NCBI GenBank assembly: GCA_949291115.1 | Contig: CASETY010000005.1 | Coordinates: 1 to 64,000, forward strand | Length of the DNA stretch: 64,000 nucleotides | DNA from: an uncultured bacterium | Lineage (GTDB): Bacteria; Bacillota_I; Bacilli_A; Acholeplasmatales; Anaeroplasmataceae | Direction: 5' to 3' | Shown here: piece after piece, positions 1 to 8,766 of the stretch | Position numbering within the stretch: position 1 is the first letter of the stretch | How the letters are laid out: every line of letters begins with the position of its first letter | Notes under the pieces: generated by a model | Told to the model about the DNA's origin: nothing | What the model saw: the letters and a program-made list of their open reading frames with translations, nothing else | Databases searched by the model: none | Translations under genes and position numbers: made by a program

Positions 1-3000
1 TTTAATGGTATAAGTATAAAAGATACATCTTTAGTAGTTAGTAAAGGTAATTCTTTTGATATAAATATTAAAGATGAAGCGATGCTTAATAGTAATGATT
101 TAGTTTATTTAAAAGAATTAATTAATAATTTGAGTTTTGTTTTAGTTGATAAAGCCTTAAGTTTAGATTTTGGTTTTAGCTTAGATTTAAAGACAACTTC
201 TTTTGTTGTAGATGGTAATCTAAATATTGATTTCAAAGATGGCTTAGTTGTTAATGGATTAATTAAATTCATTACTAATAAAAATATAATTCATCAAGTT
301 TATTTGGCTTATGTAGGCGATTATTTATATGTAAGTTATGGTGATTTAGGTATAAAAGTAACTATTGATGAACTAATTAATTTAGTTAATGAAGTTACAA
401 GTTTACTTGATGTAGATTTAGATTTAAATAGTAGTTTTGATTTAAGTTCTTTATTAAATAATATTAATATAGATGTTACTGATAGTTTATTAATTAATAT
501 TTATGATTTAGCTTTAAGTATTAGTAAAGATTTAAATATTTTAGTTTCTGATCTTAATTTTACTGGTGTAGTTATTAATGACATTAGTTTAAGTGTTAAT
601 GAATTTAATAATTATGATAGTTCAATTAAAGATATTAATTATTTAAATTATAATGATTTAGCTAATTTATTATTATATGTTGATGATATTATTAAATTAA
701 TTAATAATAAGTATTTAAATTTAAGTATAAAGGCTGAAGCTATTTTAAATGATAATGTTTATGATATTAGTGGTAATATTTATTTAGATTTTAATAATGG
801 TTTAAGTTTAAAGGCTTCTTTATATTTAGAAACTGATAGTGTTAATTATAATTCTCATTACTTTGATTTATATTATTATGATAATTATATTTATATTATT
901 TATAAGAATAATCTAGATAGTGAAAGTTATTTAGCTTTTAAAGCTAATATGGCTGATCTTAATGAACTTTTAGATACTATTAGTGATTTTTTAAATTATG
1001 ATTTTAGTGATTTAACAAATGCAGCTGATAAGTTAACTGGCTTTAATATTATTGACTTAATTGATTCTTTAGATTTAAGCACTTTAATTAAAGGATTAAC
1101 TGTTAGTGATAATAGTTTAAGTGTTGTTTTAGGTAAAGAGTTATTAGGTCTAAATAATGATTTTGTGATTAGTTTAAATAGAGACACTAAGTTAAATTCT
1201 ATTAGTTTAAATGATATTAGTATTAGTGGAGTTGTCGTTAATGCAAATTTAATGTTAAATGAAGGTTTAGAAGAAATAGTTGTTCCTAGTGATTACAAAT
1301 ATTATGATTTATCTAGTTTAAATCCATTAGTTAAAGCGATATTTAATACAGCTTTATTAGGTGAATTTAATATAACTTCTAATATTAATGTTAAGGCGAC
1401 TATTATTGGTATTGATATTAATATGAATGTACCTTTATCACTAAATATAAAATTAGAAAAAGGTAGTAATTTACCAGTTGTTAAGTTACAAATGCAAATC
1501 CCTGTTATTGTTGGTGTTAATGAAGATGTACCTTATTTATTTAATGATATTTTAGGTAGTGAAAATCGCATTTTAACTATTTATTATAAAGATCACAATA
1601 TTTATATTCATCGTACTGAAACTAAAAACACCTTCGTTGGTAATGGCCGTACTTATGAAAAGAAATTATGGTTAGATGAAGAAACTTTCTTTGATAATGT
1701 CTTAGATTATTTATTAGACTTTGGTTTTGGTTTTAGTGATAGTATTATGGACGCTATTTTAGAAAGCCTTGATACTGGTGAATATTTAATTGATTATACT
1801 AATGTATTATTAGATTTTGATGCTTCTTTAGAAGAAGGTCGTCATAGTTTAACGATTAATTTAGCTGAACTTGCTAATAATTCACAATTAGATAAATTTA
1901 CTATTAATTTATTTACTAATAATATTGATGACAAATCTTATTTAACAAAGGCAACTTTCGATGTTAATATGCCAGTTGCTAGTGGAGTTAATTTCACAAT
2001 TTCAACTAGTGATTTAGCTTTAAATAATATTGGTGAAGCTGTTGATTTAAGTGATTTAGAAACTTATATTGCAACTTATCCATATGAAAAAGGTCTATTC
2101 TATCAATATCAAGATAATAAATGGGTTCTTGCTTCAGAAGAGAGGAATTTAGTTTTAGATATGGCTGGTTTTTATGACAATGTTACATTAACTGGCCTTC
2201 CTTCTAGTAAGCTTGATTTACCAACATTTGATACATATATTGAAAAAGATGGTAAATTATATCAATTTAAAGGTTGGTATAAGGATAATAATTATCAAGA
2301 AGAGTTTTTAGATTATGTAATGCCTGCAAATGGTGGTATAGTTTATGCTAAATTTGAAGAAGTTAAGCAATATGATTTAACCATTGTCGATGGTATTGGT
2401 GGTTTTGATAAGGTGTTAAGTGTTTATGAAGGTTTAGAATTTAGTTTACCTTCAATTAATGAATTAGTTTTAAAAGATAGTAAATATTATAATTTTATTG
2501 GTTTTTATACTGATTCTAATTTTGAAAATTTATTAACTTCTAATATTATGCCAGGTAACAATTTAACTATTTATTTAAGATATGAAGAAGTATTACCTAT
2601 TAAAGTTACTTTAATTGATAATGGTAATAAAGTAGTTAAAGAAATAAATGTAGCTTATGGTACTATTATTGATAGCAATTATAGTGGCTTTATGACTCCT
2701 GAACTATATTTTGATGGTAGAATGCATAAGTTTAATGGCTGGTTATTAAATGATAATTTATTTAATGATTTAAAGTTAATTGAAGATATTACCTTATATG
2801 CTTCTTTTACAGATTTATATACTATTAATTATGATGATGGTTTTGGTAATACAATAACTTCTTATTTAGAAAAAGGTAGTTATTATGAGCTTCCAAGTTT
2901 TACTTATGAATTAACTGATTATAAAACTTATGATCTTAATGAAGATATTTATAAGGTTAATGGTAATTTAGTTAAGTTAGTTGGTTATAATATAGGTTCA

Positions 3001-3327
3001 TATAAGCCAAATGAACAAGTTTTAGTTGAAGGTGATTTAAATATTACCTTGAATCATAAAAATGTTTATGAACTTAATGTTCATGAAATTGTAAGAAGGG
3101 TACAAGGCAAGGCTGGTTATGCGGTTGCTGAACATAGAAACTATGTTTATCTAACAGAAGGAGAAGTAGACATTAATAATATTCTTGGTCATAAATGCTC
3201 TACTAGTTATTCTTATAAATCTGAGTGGATAGGTTATTGTACAGTTACTTTAACTGGTGATTCGGTTTTCTATTTAAATAGCAATATAAATATTTATTAT
3301 TATGAAGGAACATCACATTTGGTGTAA
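1..3327 (+). CDS. Giant surface protein with InlB-type repeats, 5' end outside window
   Basis: The frame is open from base 1, so the true start lies upstream; 1108 codons are visible. The first two thirds are an Asn/Asp/Ser/Leu-rich region in which a module recurs: a beta-rich stretch with an Asp-Asn-Tyr-(Ile/Leu)-Tyr motif, then an acidic helical stretch ending near DxLLDxxxD. From about base 2180 three to four InlB B-repeat (Listeria-Bacteroides repeat) units follow, seen as FKGWYKD..., FIGFYTD... and FNGWLLN.... InlB repeats are typical of secreted or surface proteins, so an extracellular location is inferred. The C-terminus has no LPXTG-like sorting motif and no membrane segment. A rho-independent terminator overlaps the stop codon. 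The exact function is unknown; adhesin or structural surface protein is the usual reading for such architecture. Confidence 0.75.
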   Translation, partial: FNGISIKDTSLVVSKGNSFDINIKDEAMLNSNDLVYLKELINNLSFVLVDKALSLDFGFSLDLKTTSFVVDGNLNIDFKDGLVVNGLIKFITNKNIIHQVYLAYVGDYLYVSYGDLGIKVTIDELINLVNEVTSLLDVDLDLNSSFDLSSLLNNINIDVTDSLLINIYDLALSISKDLNILVSDLNFTGVVINDISLSVNEFNNYDSSIKDINYLNYNDLANLLLYVDDIIKLINNKYLNLSIKAEAILNDNVYDISGNIYLDFNNGLSLKASLYLETDSVNYNSHYFDLYYYDNYIYIIYKNNLDSESYLAFKANMADLNELLDTISDFLNYDFSDLTNAADKLTGFNIIDLIDSLDLSTLIKGLTVSDNSLSVVLGKELLGLNNDFVISLNRDTKLNSISLNDISISGVVVNANLMLNEGLEEIVVPSDYKYYDLSSLNPLVKAIFNTALLGEFNITSNINVKATIIGIDINMNVPLSLNIKLEKGSNLPVVKLQMQIPVIVGVNEDVPYLFNDILGSENRILTIYYKDHNIYIHRTETKNTFVGNGRTYEKKLWLDEETFFDNVLDYLLDFGFGFSDSIMDAILESLDTGEYLIDYTNVLLDFDASLEEGRHSLTINLAELANNSQLDKFTINLFTNNIDDKSYLTKATFDVNMPVASGVNFTISTSDLALNNIGEAVDLSDLETYIATYPYEKGLFYQYQDNKWVLASEERNLVLDMAGFYDNVTLTGLPSSKLDLPTFDTYIEKDGKLYQFKGWYKDNNYQEEFLDYVMPANGGIVYAKFEEVKQYDLTIVDGIGGFDKVLSVYEGLEFSLPSINELVLKDSKYYNFIGFYTDSNFENLLTSNIMPGNNLTIYLRYEEVLPIKVTLIDNGNKVVKEINVAYGTIIDSNYSGFMTPELYFDGRMHKFNGWLLNDNLFNDLKLIEDITLYASFTDLYTINYDDGFGNTITSYLEKGSYYELPSFTYELTDYKTYDLNEDIYKVNGNLVKLVGYNIGSYKPNEQVLVEGDLNITLNHKNVYELNVHEIVRRVQGKAGYAVAEHRNYVYLTEGEVDINNILGHKCSTSYSYKSEWIGYCTVTLTGDSVFYLNSNINIYYYEGTSHLV

Positions 3328-3355
3328 AGGCTAGATTTTCTAGCCTTTTTTCTTT
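3327..3355 (+). terminator. Rho-independent terminator of the surface-protein gene
   Basis: Inverted repeat AAGGCTAG / CTAGCCTT around a short loop, followed directly by a run of T. It begins on the last base of the stop codon and isolates the pst operon from upstream transcription. Confidence 0.85.
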
Positions 3356-3387
3356 ACAAATTATTTACAATTTTTTACAGGTTTATG
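3353..3387 (+). promoter_or_regulatory. Probable PhoP/PhoB box upstream of pstS
   Basis: Three TTTACA hexamers at 3353, 3364 and 3374 and a weaker TTTATG at 3382 form a direct-repeat row with a period of 10-11 bp. Bacillus-type PhoP boxes are TT(A/T)ACA-like repeats with about 5 bp between them, placed upstream of the -10 element. The operon encodes its own PhoB and PhoR homologues, so autoregulation by phosphate starvation is the natural inference. Confidence 0.65.
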
Positions 3388-3411
3388 ATAGATTGAAACT
3401 CTTTTAATAAA

Positions 3412-3417
3412 TATAAT
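3412..3417 (+). promoter_or_regulatory. -10 element of the pst-pho operon promoter
   Basis: A perfect TATAAT lies 34 bases before the pstS start. No good TTGACA-like -35 is found at the expected distance, as expected for an activator-dependent promoter whose -35 region is replaced by the repeat box. Confidence 0.55.
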
Positions 3418-3451
3418 GATGGTGTAATAAATAAAGAGGAGATTAAAAGAC

Positions 3452-4423
3452 ATGAAAAAATTATTACTTACTTTAGTTGGTTTTGGAGCTTTATTTGGTT
3501 TAGCAAGTTGTAATGATAATCCAGACGATACAACTTCTACTGGTTCAGAGTTTGACAGTACTAAAAAAATCACTGTTTATACACGTGATAAAGAATCTGG
3601 TACACGTGATGGCTTCTTTACAGCGATTGGCCATAGTGAAGCTAAATCTGATAACACTTTATTAGCACCAGGTGCTGCAACAGCTACTTCCAATGGTGAT
3701 ATGATGTCTAAAGTTAAGGCTGATGAATATGGCATTGGTTATGCTTCTTTAGCTTCAGTTATGGAAGATGATGGTGTTAAAGGTTTAAAGTTTAATGGTG
3801 TAGAAGCTACAAATGAAAGCGTAGTAGATGGAACTTATAAATTATCTCGTAATTTCAATTATGTAGTTAGAAAAGATGAAGATATGTCAGAAAATGAAGC
3901 TTTAATGGTTTATGCCTTTACTAAATACATGTTTAGTCGTGAAGGTATGTCATTAGTATCAGCTAACGATGGTATTTTAACTACATCATTAAATGATTTA
4001 GATTCATGGAATGATATTAAAGCAAGTGATGATAAAGTTAAACAAGCTTTAGCTATCGAAGAAAAAGTAACTATAAATTTAGGTGGTTCAACTTCAGTTG
4101 AAAAGATTGCAGAAGCTTTAACTAAATCATTTAAGGGTTTAGTTCCTAACTTTGTAGCTAGTCATAATCACACTGGTTCTGGTGATGCTTTTAAATATAC
4201 TCAAGGTGAACAAAAAGATGAAGCTGGTAAGTTACATATTGGTTTCTTATCAAGAGAATTAGAAGCTTCCGAAACAGTAGCTGAAGGTACTTCAGGTATG
4301 ATTTGTAAAGATGGTATTGTATGTATCATTAATCCTGAAAATGATTTATTAGAAGATGCGGATAGTGCATTATTATGGGATATTTTCAGTGGTAAAATTA
4401 CTACTTGGGCAGATGTAAAGTAA
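3452..4423 (+). CDS. pstS: Phosphate-binding lipoprotein PstS, circularly permuted
   Basis: Extracytoplasmic phosphate receptor of the Pst importer. The signal peptide ends in the lipobox LASC, with Cys20 as the lipid anchor. Motif order is unusual. Residues about 38-180 carry the normally C-terminal half: ITVYTRDKESGTRDGFF phosphate loop, IGYASLASV, then a helical AFTKYMFSREG segment. Residues about 205-323 carry the normally N-terminal half: INLGGSTS, HNHTGSGDAF, IGFLSRELEASE, DGIVCIINPEN and a final IFSGKITTWADVK. In canonical PstS the last motif directly precedes the R-x(2,4)-SGTR motif, so the protein reads as a circular permutation with the new termini at that junction. Each half occurs once and total length is near normal, so this is not a truncation or duplication. 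An AGGAG-type ribosome site precedes the ATG. First gene of the operon; pstC follows. Confidence 0.85.
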   Translation: MKKLLLTLVGFGALFGLASCNDNPDDTTSTGSEFDSTKKITVYTRDKESGTRDGFFTAIGHSEAKSDNTLLAPGAATATSNGDMMSKVKADEYGIGYASLASVMEDDGVKGLKFNGVEATNESVVDGTYKLSRNFNYVVRKDEDMSENEALMVYAFTKYMFSREGMSLVSANDGILTTSLNDLDSWNDIKASDDKVKQALAIEEKVTINLGGSTSVEKIAEALTKSFKGLVPNFVASHNHTGSGDAFKYTQGEQKDEAGKLHIGFLSRELEASETVAEGTSGMICKDGIVCIINPENDLLEDADSALLWDIFSGKITTWADVK

Positions 4424-4439
4424 TATAAATAATTATGAA

Positions 4440-4466
4440 AAAAAGGCCATTGGCCTCTTTTTCCGT
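4440..4466 (+). terminator. Intercistronic hairpin between pstS and pstC
   Basis: AGGCC / GGCCT stem with a three-base loop and a trailing T run, in the gap between pstS and pstC. It looks like a partial terminator or an mRNA 3' stabiliser, which would let the binding protein be made in excess over the membrane components. Confidence 0.55.
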
Positions 4467-4482
4467 TTTTAAAGGAGTTATT

Positions 4483-5406
4483 ATGAAAACGAAAAGTAAA
4501 ATGATTACGGACCGCATTTCTTTTAGTATTTTCTTGTTATTTGCGGTTTTAGCGGCAAGTTCGATTATTTTTATTGTAGTATTTATTTTTAATCAGGGGA
4601 TTAAACCTTTTTATAAGGATTATTTATTGGAAGATGGTACTTTAGGACATTTATCTTTTCAAACTTTCGTGACGGGTAGAGTTTGGAATTATCCTAATTA
4701 TGGTGCCTTAGGCATTTTAATAAATACTATTTATTTAACTTTATTAGCGACCATTGTGGCTTTACCAATTTCTGTTTTAACAGCGCTCTTTATTGTTAGA
4801 ATAGCGCCTAAATGGTTAAGTGTTATTGTTAGTAATGTGGTTGAGTTATTGGCGGCTATTCCTTCAATTATCTTTGGTTTATTTGGTATGGGAGTTATTA
4901 ATCCAATGGTTAAGACTTTTGCTTCGTGGTTTGGTATTCAAACAGCCGGGGGGACTAGTGGGCTATCGGCAGTTATCGTTTTAATTATGATGATTTTGCC
5001 AACAATTACGATGCTTACAGTAACTTCAATGAAGGCAGTTAAAAATCCTTTAATAGAGGCATCTTTAGCTTTAGGGGCATCTAAAACGCAAACAGATTTT
5101 AAAATTGTTATTGGTGGTGCGCGTTCTGGTATTTTTGCAGCCTTAATTTTAGGGGTGGGAAGAGCTTTAGGCGAGGCCACAGCTGTTTCAATGGTTTGTG
5201 GAACTGCTACGATTGGTCCTAATTTTGATTTATTTGGTTTAACTAGTACTTTAACTTCCACAATGATGATGGGTTTACATGAATCAAGTGGTATTAATTA
5301 TGATGTTAGATTAAGTGTTGGTATTTTGTTAATCTTATTAATTTTAATAACTAGTTTAGTTCTTAATTTAATTAAGAAGAAAATGGAGAAGGTTTATGGA
5401 AACTAA
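4483..5406 (+). CDS. pstC: Phosphate ABC transporter permease PstC
   Basis: Integral membrane subunit of the Pst phosphate importer, 307 residues, close to the family length. The start is the ATG at 4483, preceded by AAAGGAG; an upstream in-frame ATG at 4435 would place the hairpin inside the coding region and has no ribosome site. TM1 is near residues 15-38, followed by a short periplasmic-side loop and five more hydrophobic segments. The cytoplasmic coupling motif [18 protein letters not shown] and the GRALGEATAVSM segment are typical of PstC/PstA permeases. It overlaps pstA by 11 bases, implying translational coupling, and partners with PstA and PstB. Confidence 0.93.
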   Translation: MKTKSKMITDRISFSIFLLFAVLAASSIIFIVVFIFNQGIKPFYKDYLLEDGTLGHLSFQTFVTGRVWNYPNYGALGILINTIYLTLLATIVALPISVLTALFIVRIAPKWLSVIVSNVVELLAAIPSIIFGLFGMGVINPMVKTFASWFGIQTAGGTSGLSAVIVLIMMILPTITMLTVTSMKAVKNPLIEASLALGASKTQTDFKIVIGGARSGIFAALILGVGRALGEATAVSMVCGTATIGPNFDLFGLTSTLTSTMMMGLHESSGINYDVRLSVGILLILLILITSLVLNLIKKKMEKVYGN

Positions 5407-6631
5407 AGAGATAAATAAAGATGAAATTAAAATTAATAACAATCTAAAGCGTAAAAAAATAAGTGATATTTTACATTTAATACCTACTTATTTATCAACA
5501 ATTATTCTTAGTGTAGTTTTATTTGGTATTATTATTTATGTTTTAGTTACTGGTATTCCTCATTTAAATTTCAAGTTATTAATTGGTGATCATGAAAGTC
5601 ACATTACTTTAATTAAAAGTGAAAGTAGTGATGCGAATTTTAGTTATAATAAAGGTGACTATTTTAGTAGTCGTTATGGAATAGCTTTACAAGATGCGAA
5701 AGCTGCCGATGGTGAGAGTATGATTCAGGTAACTTACATTGATGAAAATTCGCCATTAAGAAAAGCTTCTTTAATTAGTGAAGAAGGTAGTTATCAAATT
5801 GAAGTTGATGATTATATTGATAATATAATGTATTTAGATGATGATGGTAATTACAATATAGTAAGTGCTAAAAAAGGTGCTGAAGAAGTTGCCTTAGCTT
5901 TAGATGAAGCAGCTATTATTGAAAGTATGCAGTGTGTAACTGTTGGTGGTGGTGCGAGAGGTTCTTTAATTACGACTCTTTATTTAATTTTAATCACCTT
6001 AGTTATAGCAATTCCTATTGGAGTTATCGCTGCGATATTCTTAGTTGAATATGCTAAGGATGGTAAAGTTAAATATATCTTAACTACTTTAATTGATATG
6101 ACTAGTGGTATTCCTTCAATTATATTTGGTTTTTGTGGTGCTTTAATTTTTATTCCTTTTTGCAACGGGGTATTTAATACAAATGGTTATAGTATTTTAG
6201 CGGGCGCTTTTACAATGACTTTAATATTGTTGCCAACGATTATTAAAACAACTTCAGAAGCATTACTTACCATTCCTAAGCATTATACAATGGCTTCTTT
6301 AGCTTTAGGTGCTTCTAAAACGCAAACAATATTTAAGGTAATTTTACCAAACTCAATTCCCGGTATTTTAACAGCTACCTTGCTTTCAATAGGTAGAATT
6401 ATAGGTGAATCGGCAGCTTTAATATTCGTAACAGGTACAGCTATTATGGATGACATTAATGTAACTAGACCATCTACCTCTTTATCTTTACATATTTGGT
6501 CAATCATGAATGTTGAAAATCCTAATTATGGGGTAGCTTCCGCAATTGCGATATTTATTTTAATTGTGGTATTATTATTATCAATTTTAGTTAAATTAAT
6601 TAGTAAGAAATTAAATAAGATGGCAGGTTAA
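5396..6631 (+). CDS. pstA: Phosphate ABC transporter permease PstA with extra PDZ-like domain
   Basis: Second membrane subunit of the Pst importer, 411 residues, about 100 longer than the usual PstA. TM1 lies near residues 33-53. The canonical part resumes at [14 protein letters not shown] (about 184-197), followed by the [15 protein letters not shown] motif, [13 protein letters not shown] coupling helix and [12 protein letters not shown]. Between them residues about 66-182 form an extra segment, predicted outside the membrane. Within it residues 91-172 resemble a PDZ domain: a YGIAL start, a strand with a Val-x-Tyr-Ile-Asp core, [10 protein letters not shown] in the place of the usual GSPAxxAGL, then VDDYIDNI in place of GDxIxxI, and a final helix. 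The role of the insertion is unknown. It overlaps pstC and lies 4 bases before pstB. Confidence 0.9.
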   Translation: METKEINKDEIKINNNLKRKKISDILHLIPTYLSTIILSVVLFGIIIYVLVTGIPHLNFKLLIGDHESHITLIKSESSDANFSYNKGDYFSSRYGIALQDAKAADGESMIQVTYIDENSPLRKASLISEEGSYQIEVDDYIDNIMYLDDDGNYNIVSAKKGAEEVALALDEAAIIESMQCVTVGGGARGSLITTLYLILITLVIAIPIGVIAAIFLVEYAKDGKVKYILTTLIDMTSGIPSIIFGFCGALIFIPFCNGVFNTNGYSILAGAFTMTLILLPTIIKTTSEALLTIPKHYTMASLALGASKTQTIFKVILPNSIPGILTATLLSIGRIIGESAALIFVTGTAIMDDINVTRPSTSLSLHIWSIMNVENPNYGVASAIAIFILIVVLLLSILVKLISKKLNKMAG

Positions 6632-6635
6632 AAAT

Positions 6636-7442
6636 ATGCAAGATGCAATAAAATTAAGTAACATGATTTTAAATAAAACAGATAATGAACAAGTTGAAAA
6701 TGACTTTTTTATTAGTCATGTAAATCTTTTTTATGGTGAAAAACAAGTTTTAAAGGATGTTAATTTAAATATTAAGAATAAGATGGTAACAGCTTTTATC
6801 GGTCCTTCTGGTTGTGGTAAATCTACTTTATTAAGATGTTTAAACCGCATGAATGATTTAATTAGTGGTTGCAGGGTAGAAGGAAATATTTTATATAAGG
6901 GTAAAGATATTAAAGAAATTAATCCCATTGATTTAAGAACTAATGTAGGAATGGTTTTCCAACAACCTAATCCTTTTCCAATGTCAATTTTTGATAATGT
7001 AGCTTATGGTCCTCGTTGTAGTGGCATTAAGAATAAAGCTAAATTAAAAGAAATCGTAATTGATTCTTTAAAAAAAGCTTCTTTATATGAAGAAGTAAAA
7101 GACCGTCTAAAAGATAGTGCTCTTGGTCTATCTGGTGGCCAGCAACAACGTTTGTGTATTGCGAGAGCTATTGCAATGAAACCAGAAGTTATTTTAATGG
7201 ATGAACCAACTTCCGCTTTAGATCCAATCGCTACTTTAAAGATTGAAGAATTAATTGGTGAACTTAAAAAGGATTATACAATTATTATTGTAACTCATAA
7301 TATGCAACAAGCGACACGTATTAGTGATTATACAGCTTTCTTTTTATTAGGTGAAGTTATTGAATATAACGAAACCACTGAGCTGTTCAAAAATCCTCAA
7401 AATAAGAAGACAGAAGATTATATTACAGGTAGATTTGGTTAG
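6636..7442 (+). CDS. pstB: Phosphate ABC transporter ATPase PstB
   Basis: Cytoplasmic ATPase that powers phosphate import. 268 residues, the family length. Walker [10 protein letters not shown] is at 56-64, the PstB-typical [10 protein letters not shown] follows the Q-loop, the signature [14 protein letters not shown] is near 159-172, and Walker B with D-loop reads [12 protein letters not shown]. Switch His is in VTHNMQQA. The typical PstB C-terminus [10 protein letters not shown] is intact. The gene starts 4 bases after pstA, so translation is coupled, and phoU follows after 11 bases. Confidence 0.97.
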   Translation: MQDAIKLSNMILNKTDNEQVENDFFISHVNLFYGEKQVLKDVNLNIKNKMVTAFIGPSGCGKSTLLRCLNRMNDLISGCRVEGNILYKGKDIKEINPIDLRTNVGMVFQQPNPFPMSIFDNVAYGPRCSGIKNKAKLKEIVIDSLKKASLYEEVKDRLKDSALGLSGGQQQRLCIARAIAMKPEVILMDEPTSALDPIATLKIEELIGELKKDYTIIIVTHNMQQATRISDYTAFFLLGEVIEYNETTELFKNPQNKKTEDYITGRFG

Positions 7443-7453
7443 GAGATAAGTTT

Positions 7454-8089
7454 ATGAAAATTCAAAATGAATTAGAATATTTAAAACAAATGTTATTAAA
7501 GATGAGTGATGTTGTCGTTGATAATATCACGGAAGCTATTAATGTTTATACTGGTAAAAACAAAGAAGCTATGATAAATGATGATATGGTTGATCAATAT
7601 GAACGTTTAATTGAAGAAATTTGTATAACTATTTTATTAAAAGAACGTCCTTATGCTAGAGATTTAAAAGAAGTAACTGGTATTTTAAAATTAGTTGCGG
7701 ATGTTGAACGTATTGGTGATCATGCCGAAGACATTTATAATTTTGCTACTAAGTTAAACCATTTACCAAGTAAACATAGTGAAGCTGTTGATGAATTAGC
7801 TAAATATGTAATTGAAATGTTAAAAAATTCAATTTTAGCTTATATTAATCAAGATTTAGGCTTAGCTAATAAAGTTATTGATAGTGATGACTATGTTGAT
7901 AGAACTTATGATGCGATTGTTGAAGAATTAGCTCATCAAGAAAAAGTAGATAAGGAATATCTACCCTTTGCAATTTATACAACATTAGTGGTAAAATATT
8001 TAGAAAGAATAGCTGATCACTGTGTAAATGTTGCAGAGTGGGTTATTTATATTGTAAGTGGTTATCACAAAGACAAGAAAATTTATTAA
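7454..8089 (+). CDS. phoU: Phosphate signalling protein PhoU
   Basis: PhoU couples Pst transport activity to the PhoR kinase and restrains uptake when phosphate is plentiful. The protein is all-helical, 211 residues, with two repeated three-helix units, each carrying a metal-binding acidic motif of the E/DxxxD type: DVERIGDHAEDI in the first and YLERIADHCVNVAEW in the second. These match the family signature. A GGAG-like ribosome site precedes the ATG. It lies between pstB and the phoB-phoR pair, the order expected for this regulatory module. Confidence 0.95.
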   Translation: MKIQNELEYLKQMLLKMSDVVVDNITEAINVYTGKNKEAMINDDMVDQYERLIEEICITILLKERPYARDLKEVTGILKLVADVERIGDHAEDIYNFATKLNHLPSKHSEAVDELAKYVIEMLKNSILAYINQDLGLANKVIDSDDYVDRTYDAIVEELAHQEKVDKEYLPFAIYTTLVVKYLERIADHCVNVAEWVIYIVSGYHKDKKIY

Positions 8090-8103
8090 AAGGAGCGCTT
8101 ATT

Positions 8104-8766
8104 ATGGACTATTTAATTTATTCTATTGAAGATGATAAAGATATTGCCCAAATTATTAATAAGACGTTGTCTAAACAAGGCTATAAAGTAAAAACTTTTT
8201 ATGATGGGAAAAGTTTTTTTGAAGCTTTTAAAGAAAAAAAACCAGATATGATTTTACTGGATATGATGCTTCCTGATTATAGTGGTAGTGATATCTTAAA
8301 AATGGTTAGAAGTGATGAAGAAAATGATGAAATTGAAATCATTATTATTTCTGCTAATCATATGGTAATGGATAAAGTAGATGGTCTAGATTTAGGGGCT
8401 GATGATTATATTGAAAAACCATTTGATTTATTAGAATTAATGTCAAGGGTACAAGCTAAGTTTAGAAGACATCGTAAAAAAGATAAGTATGTAATTGATG
8501 ATGTAATCTTTGACTTAAGCAATAAAGCATTGAAAATCAATGGTCAAAATGTAGACTTAACAGTCAAAGAATATGATATCATCCGTCTATTGTTTCAAAA
8601 CCTTGGTAACATTGTTAGTAGAGAAACAATTTATAAAAGTGTTTGGAATGTAGATGGTTCTTTTGAATCACGCACTATTGATATGCATGTGAAAGCCATT
8701 CGTAAAAAAATAGCTCCTTATGATTATATTATTAAAACCATTTATGGTATGGGTTACAAGATTTAA
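8104..8766 (+). CDS. phoB: Phosphate-regulon response regulator, OmpR/PhoB family
   Basis: DNA-binding response regulator of 220 residues. Receiver domain at 1-118 has the acidic pocket E9-D10-D11, phosphoacceptor D53 in LLDMMLP, S83 and K105 in IEKPF. The C-terminal winged helix begins near 125 and contains the RTIDMHVKAIRKKI recognition region and ends IYGMGYKI, as in OmpR-type proteins. The start is the ATG at 8104 behind AAAGGAGCG; an earlier in-frame ATG inside phoU would add a non-homologous tail. Its stop shares a base with the phoR start. Location in the pst operon identifies it as the PhoB/PhoP equivalent, probably acting on the repeat box before pstS. Confidence 0.92.
   Translation: MDYLIYSIEDDKDIAQIINKTLSKQGYKVKTFYDGKSFFEAFKEKKPDMILLDMMLPDYSGSDILKMVRSDEENDEIEIIIISANHMVMDKVDGLDLGADDYIEKPFDLLELMSRVQAKFRRHRKKDKYVIDDVIFDLSNKALKINGQNVDLTVKEYDIIRLLFQNLGNIVSRETIYKSVWNVDGSFESRTIDMHVKAIRKKIAPYDYIIKTIYGMGYKI

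Noticed and set aside
3353-3387. Short CRISPR-like repeat array
   Set aside because: The hexamers have 10-11 bp period with no spacers of protospacer length; a PhoP box fits better.
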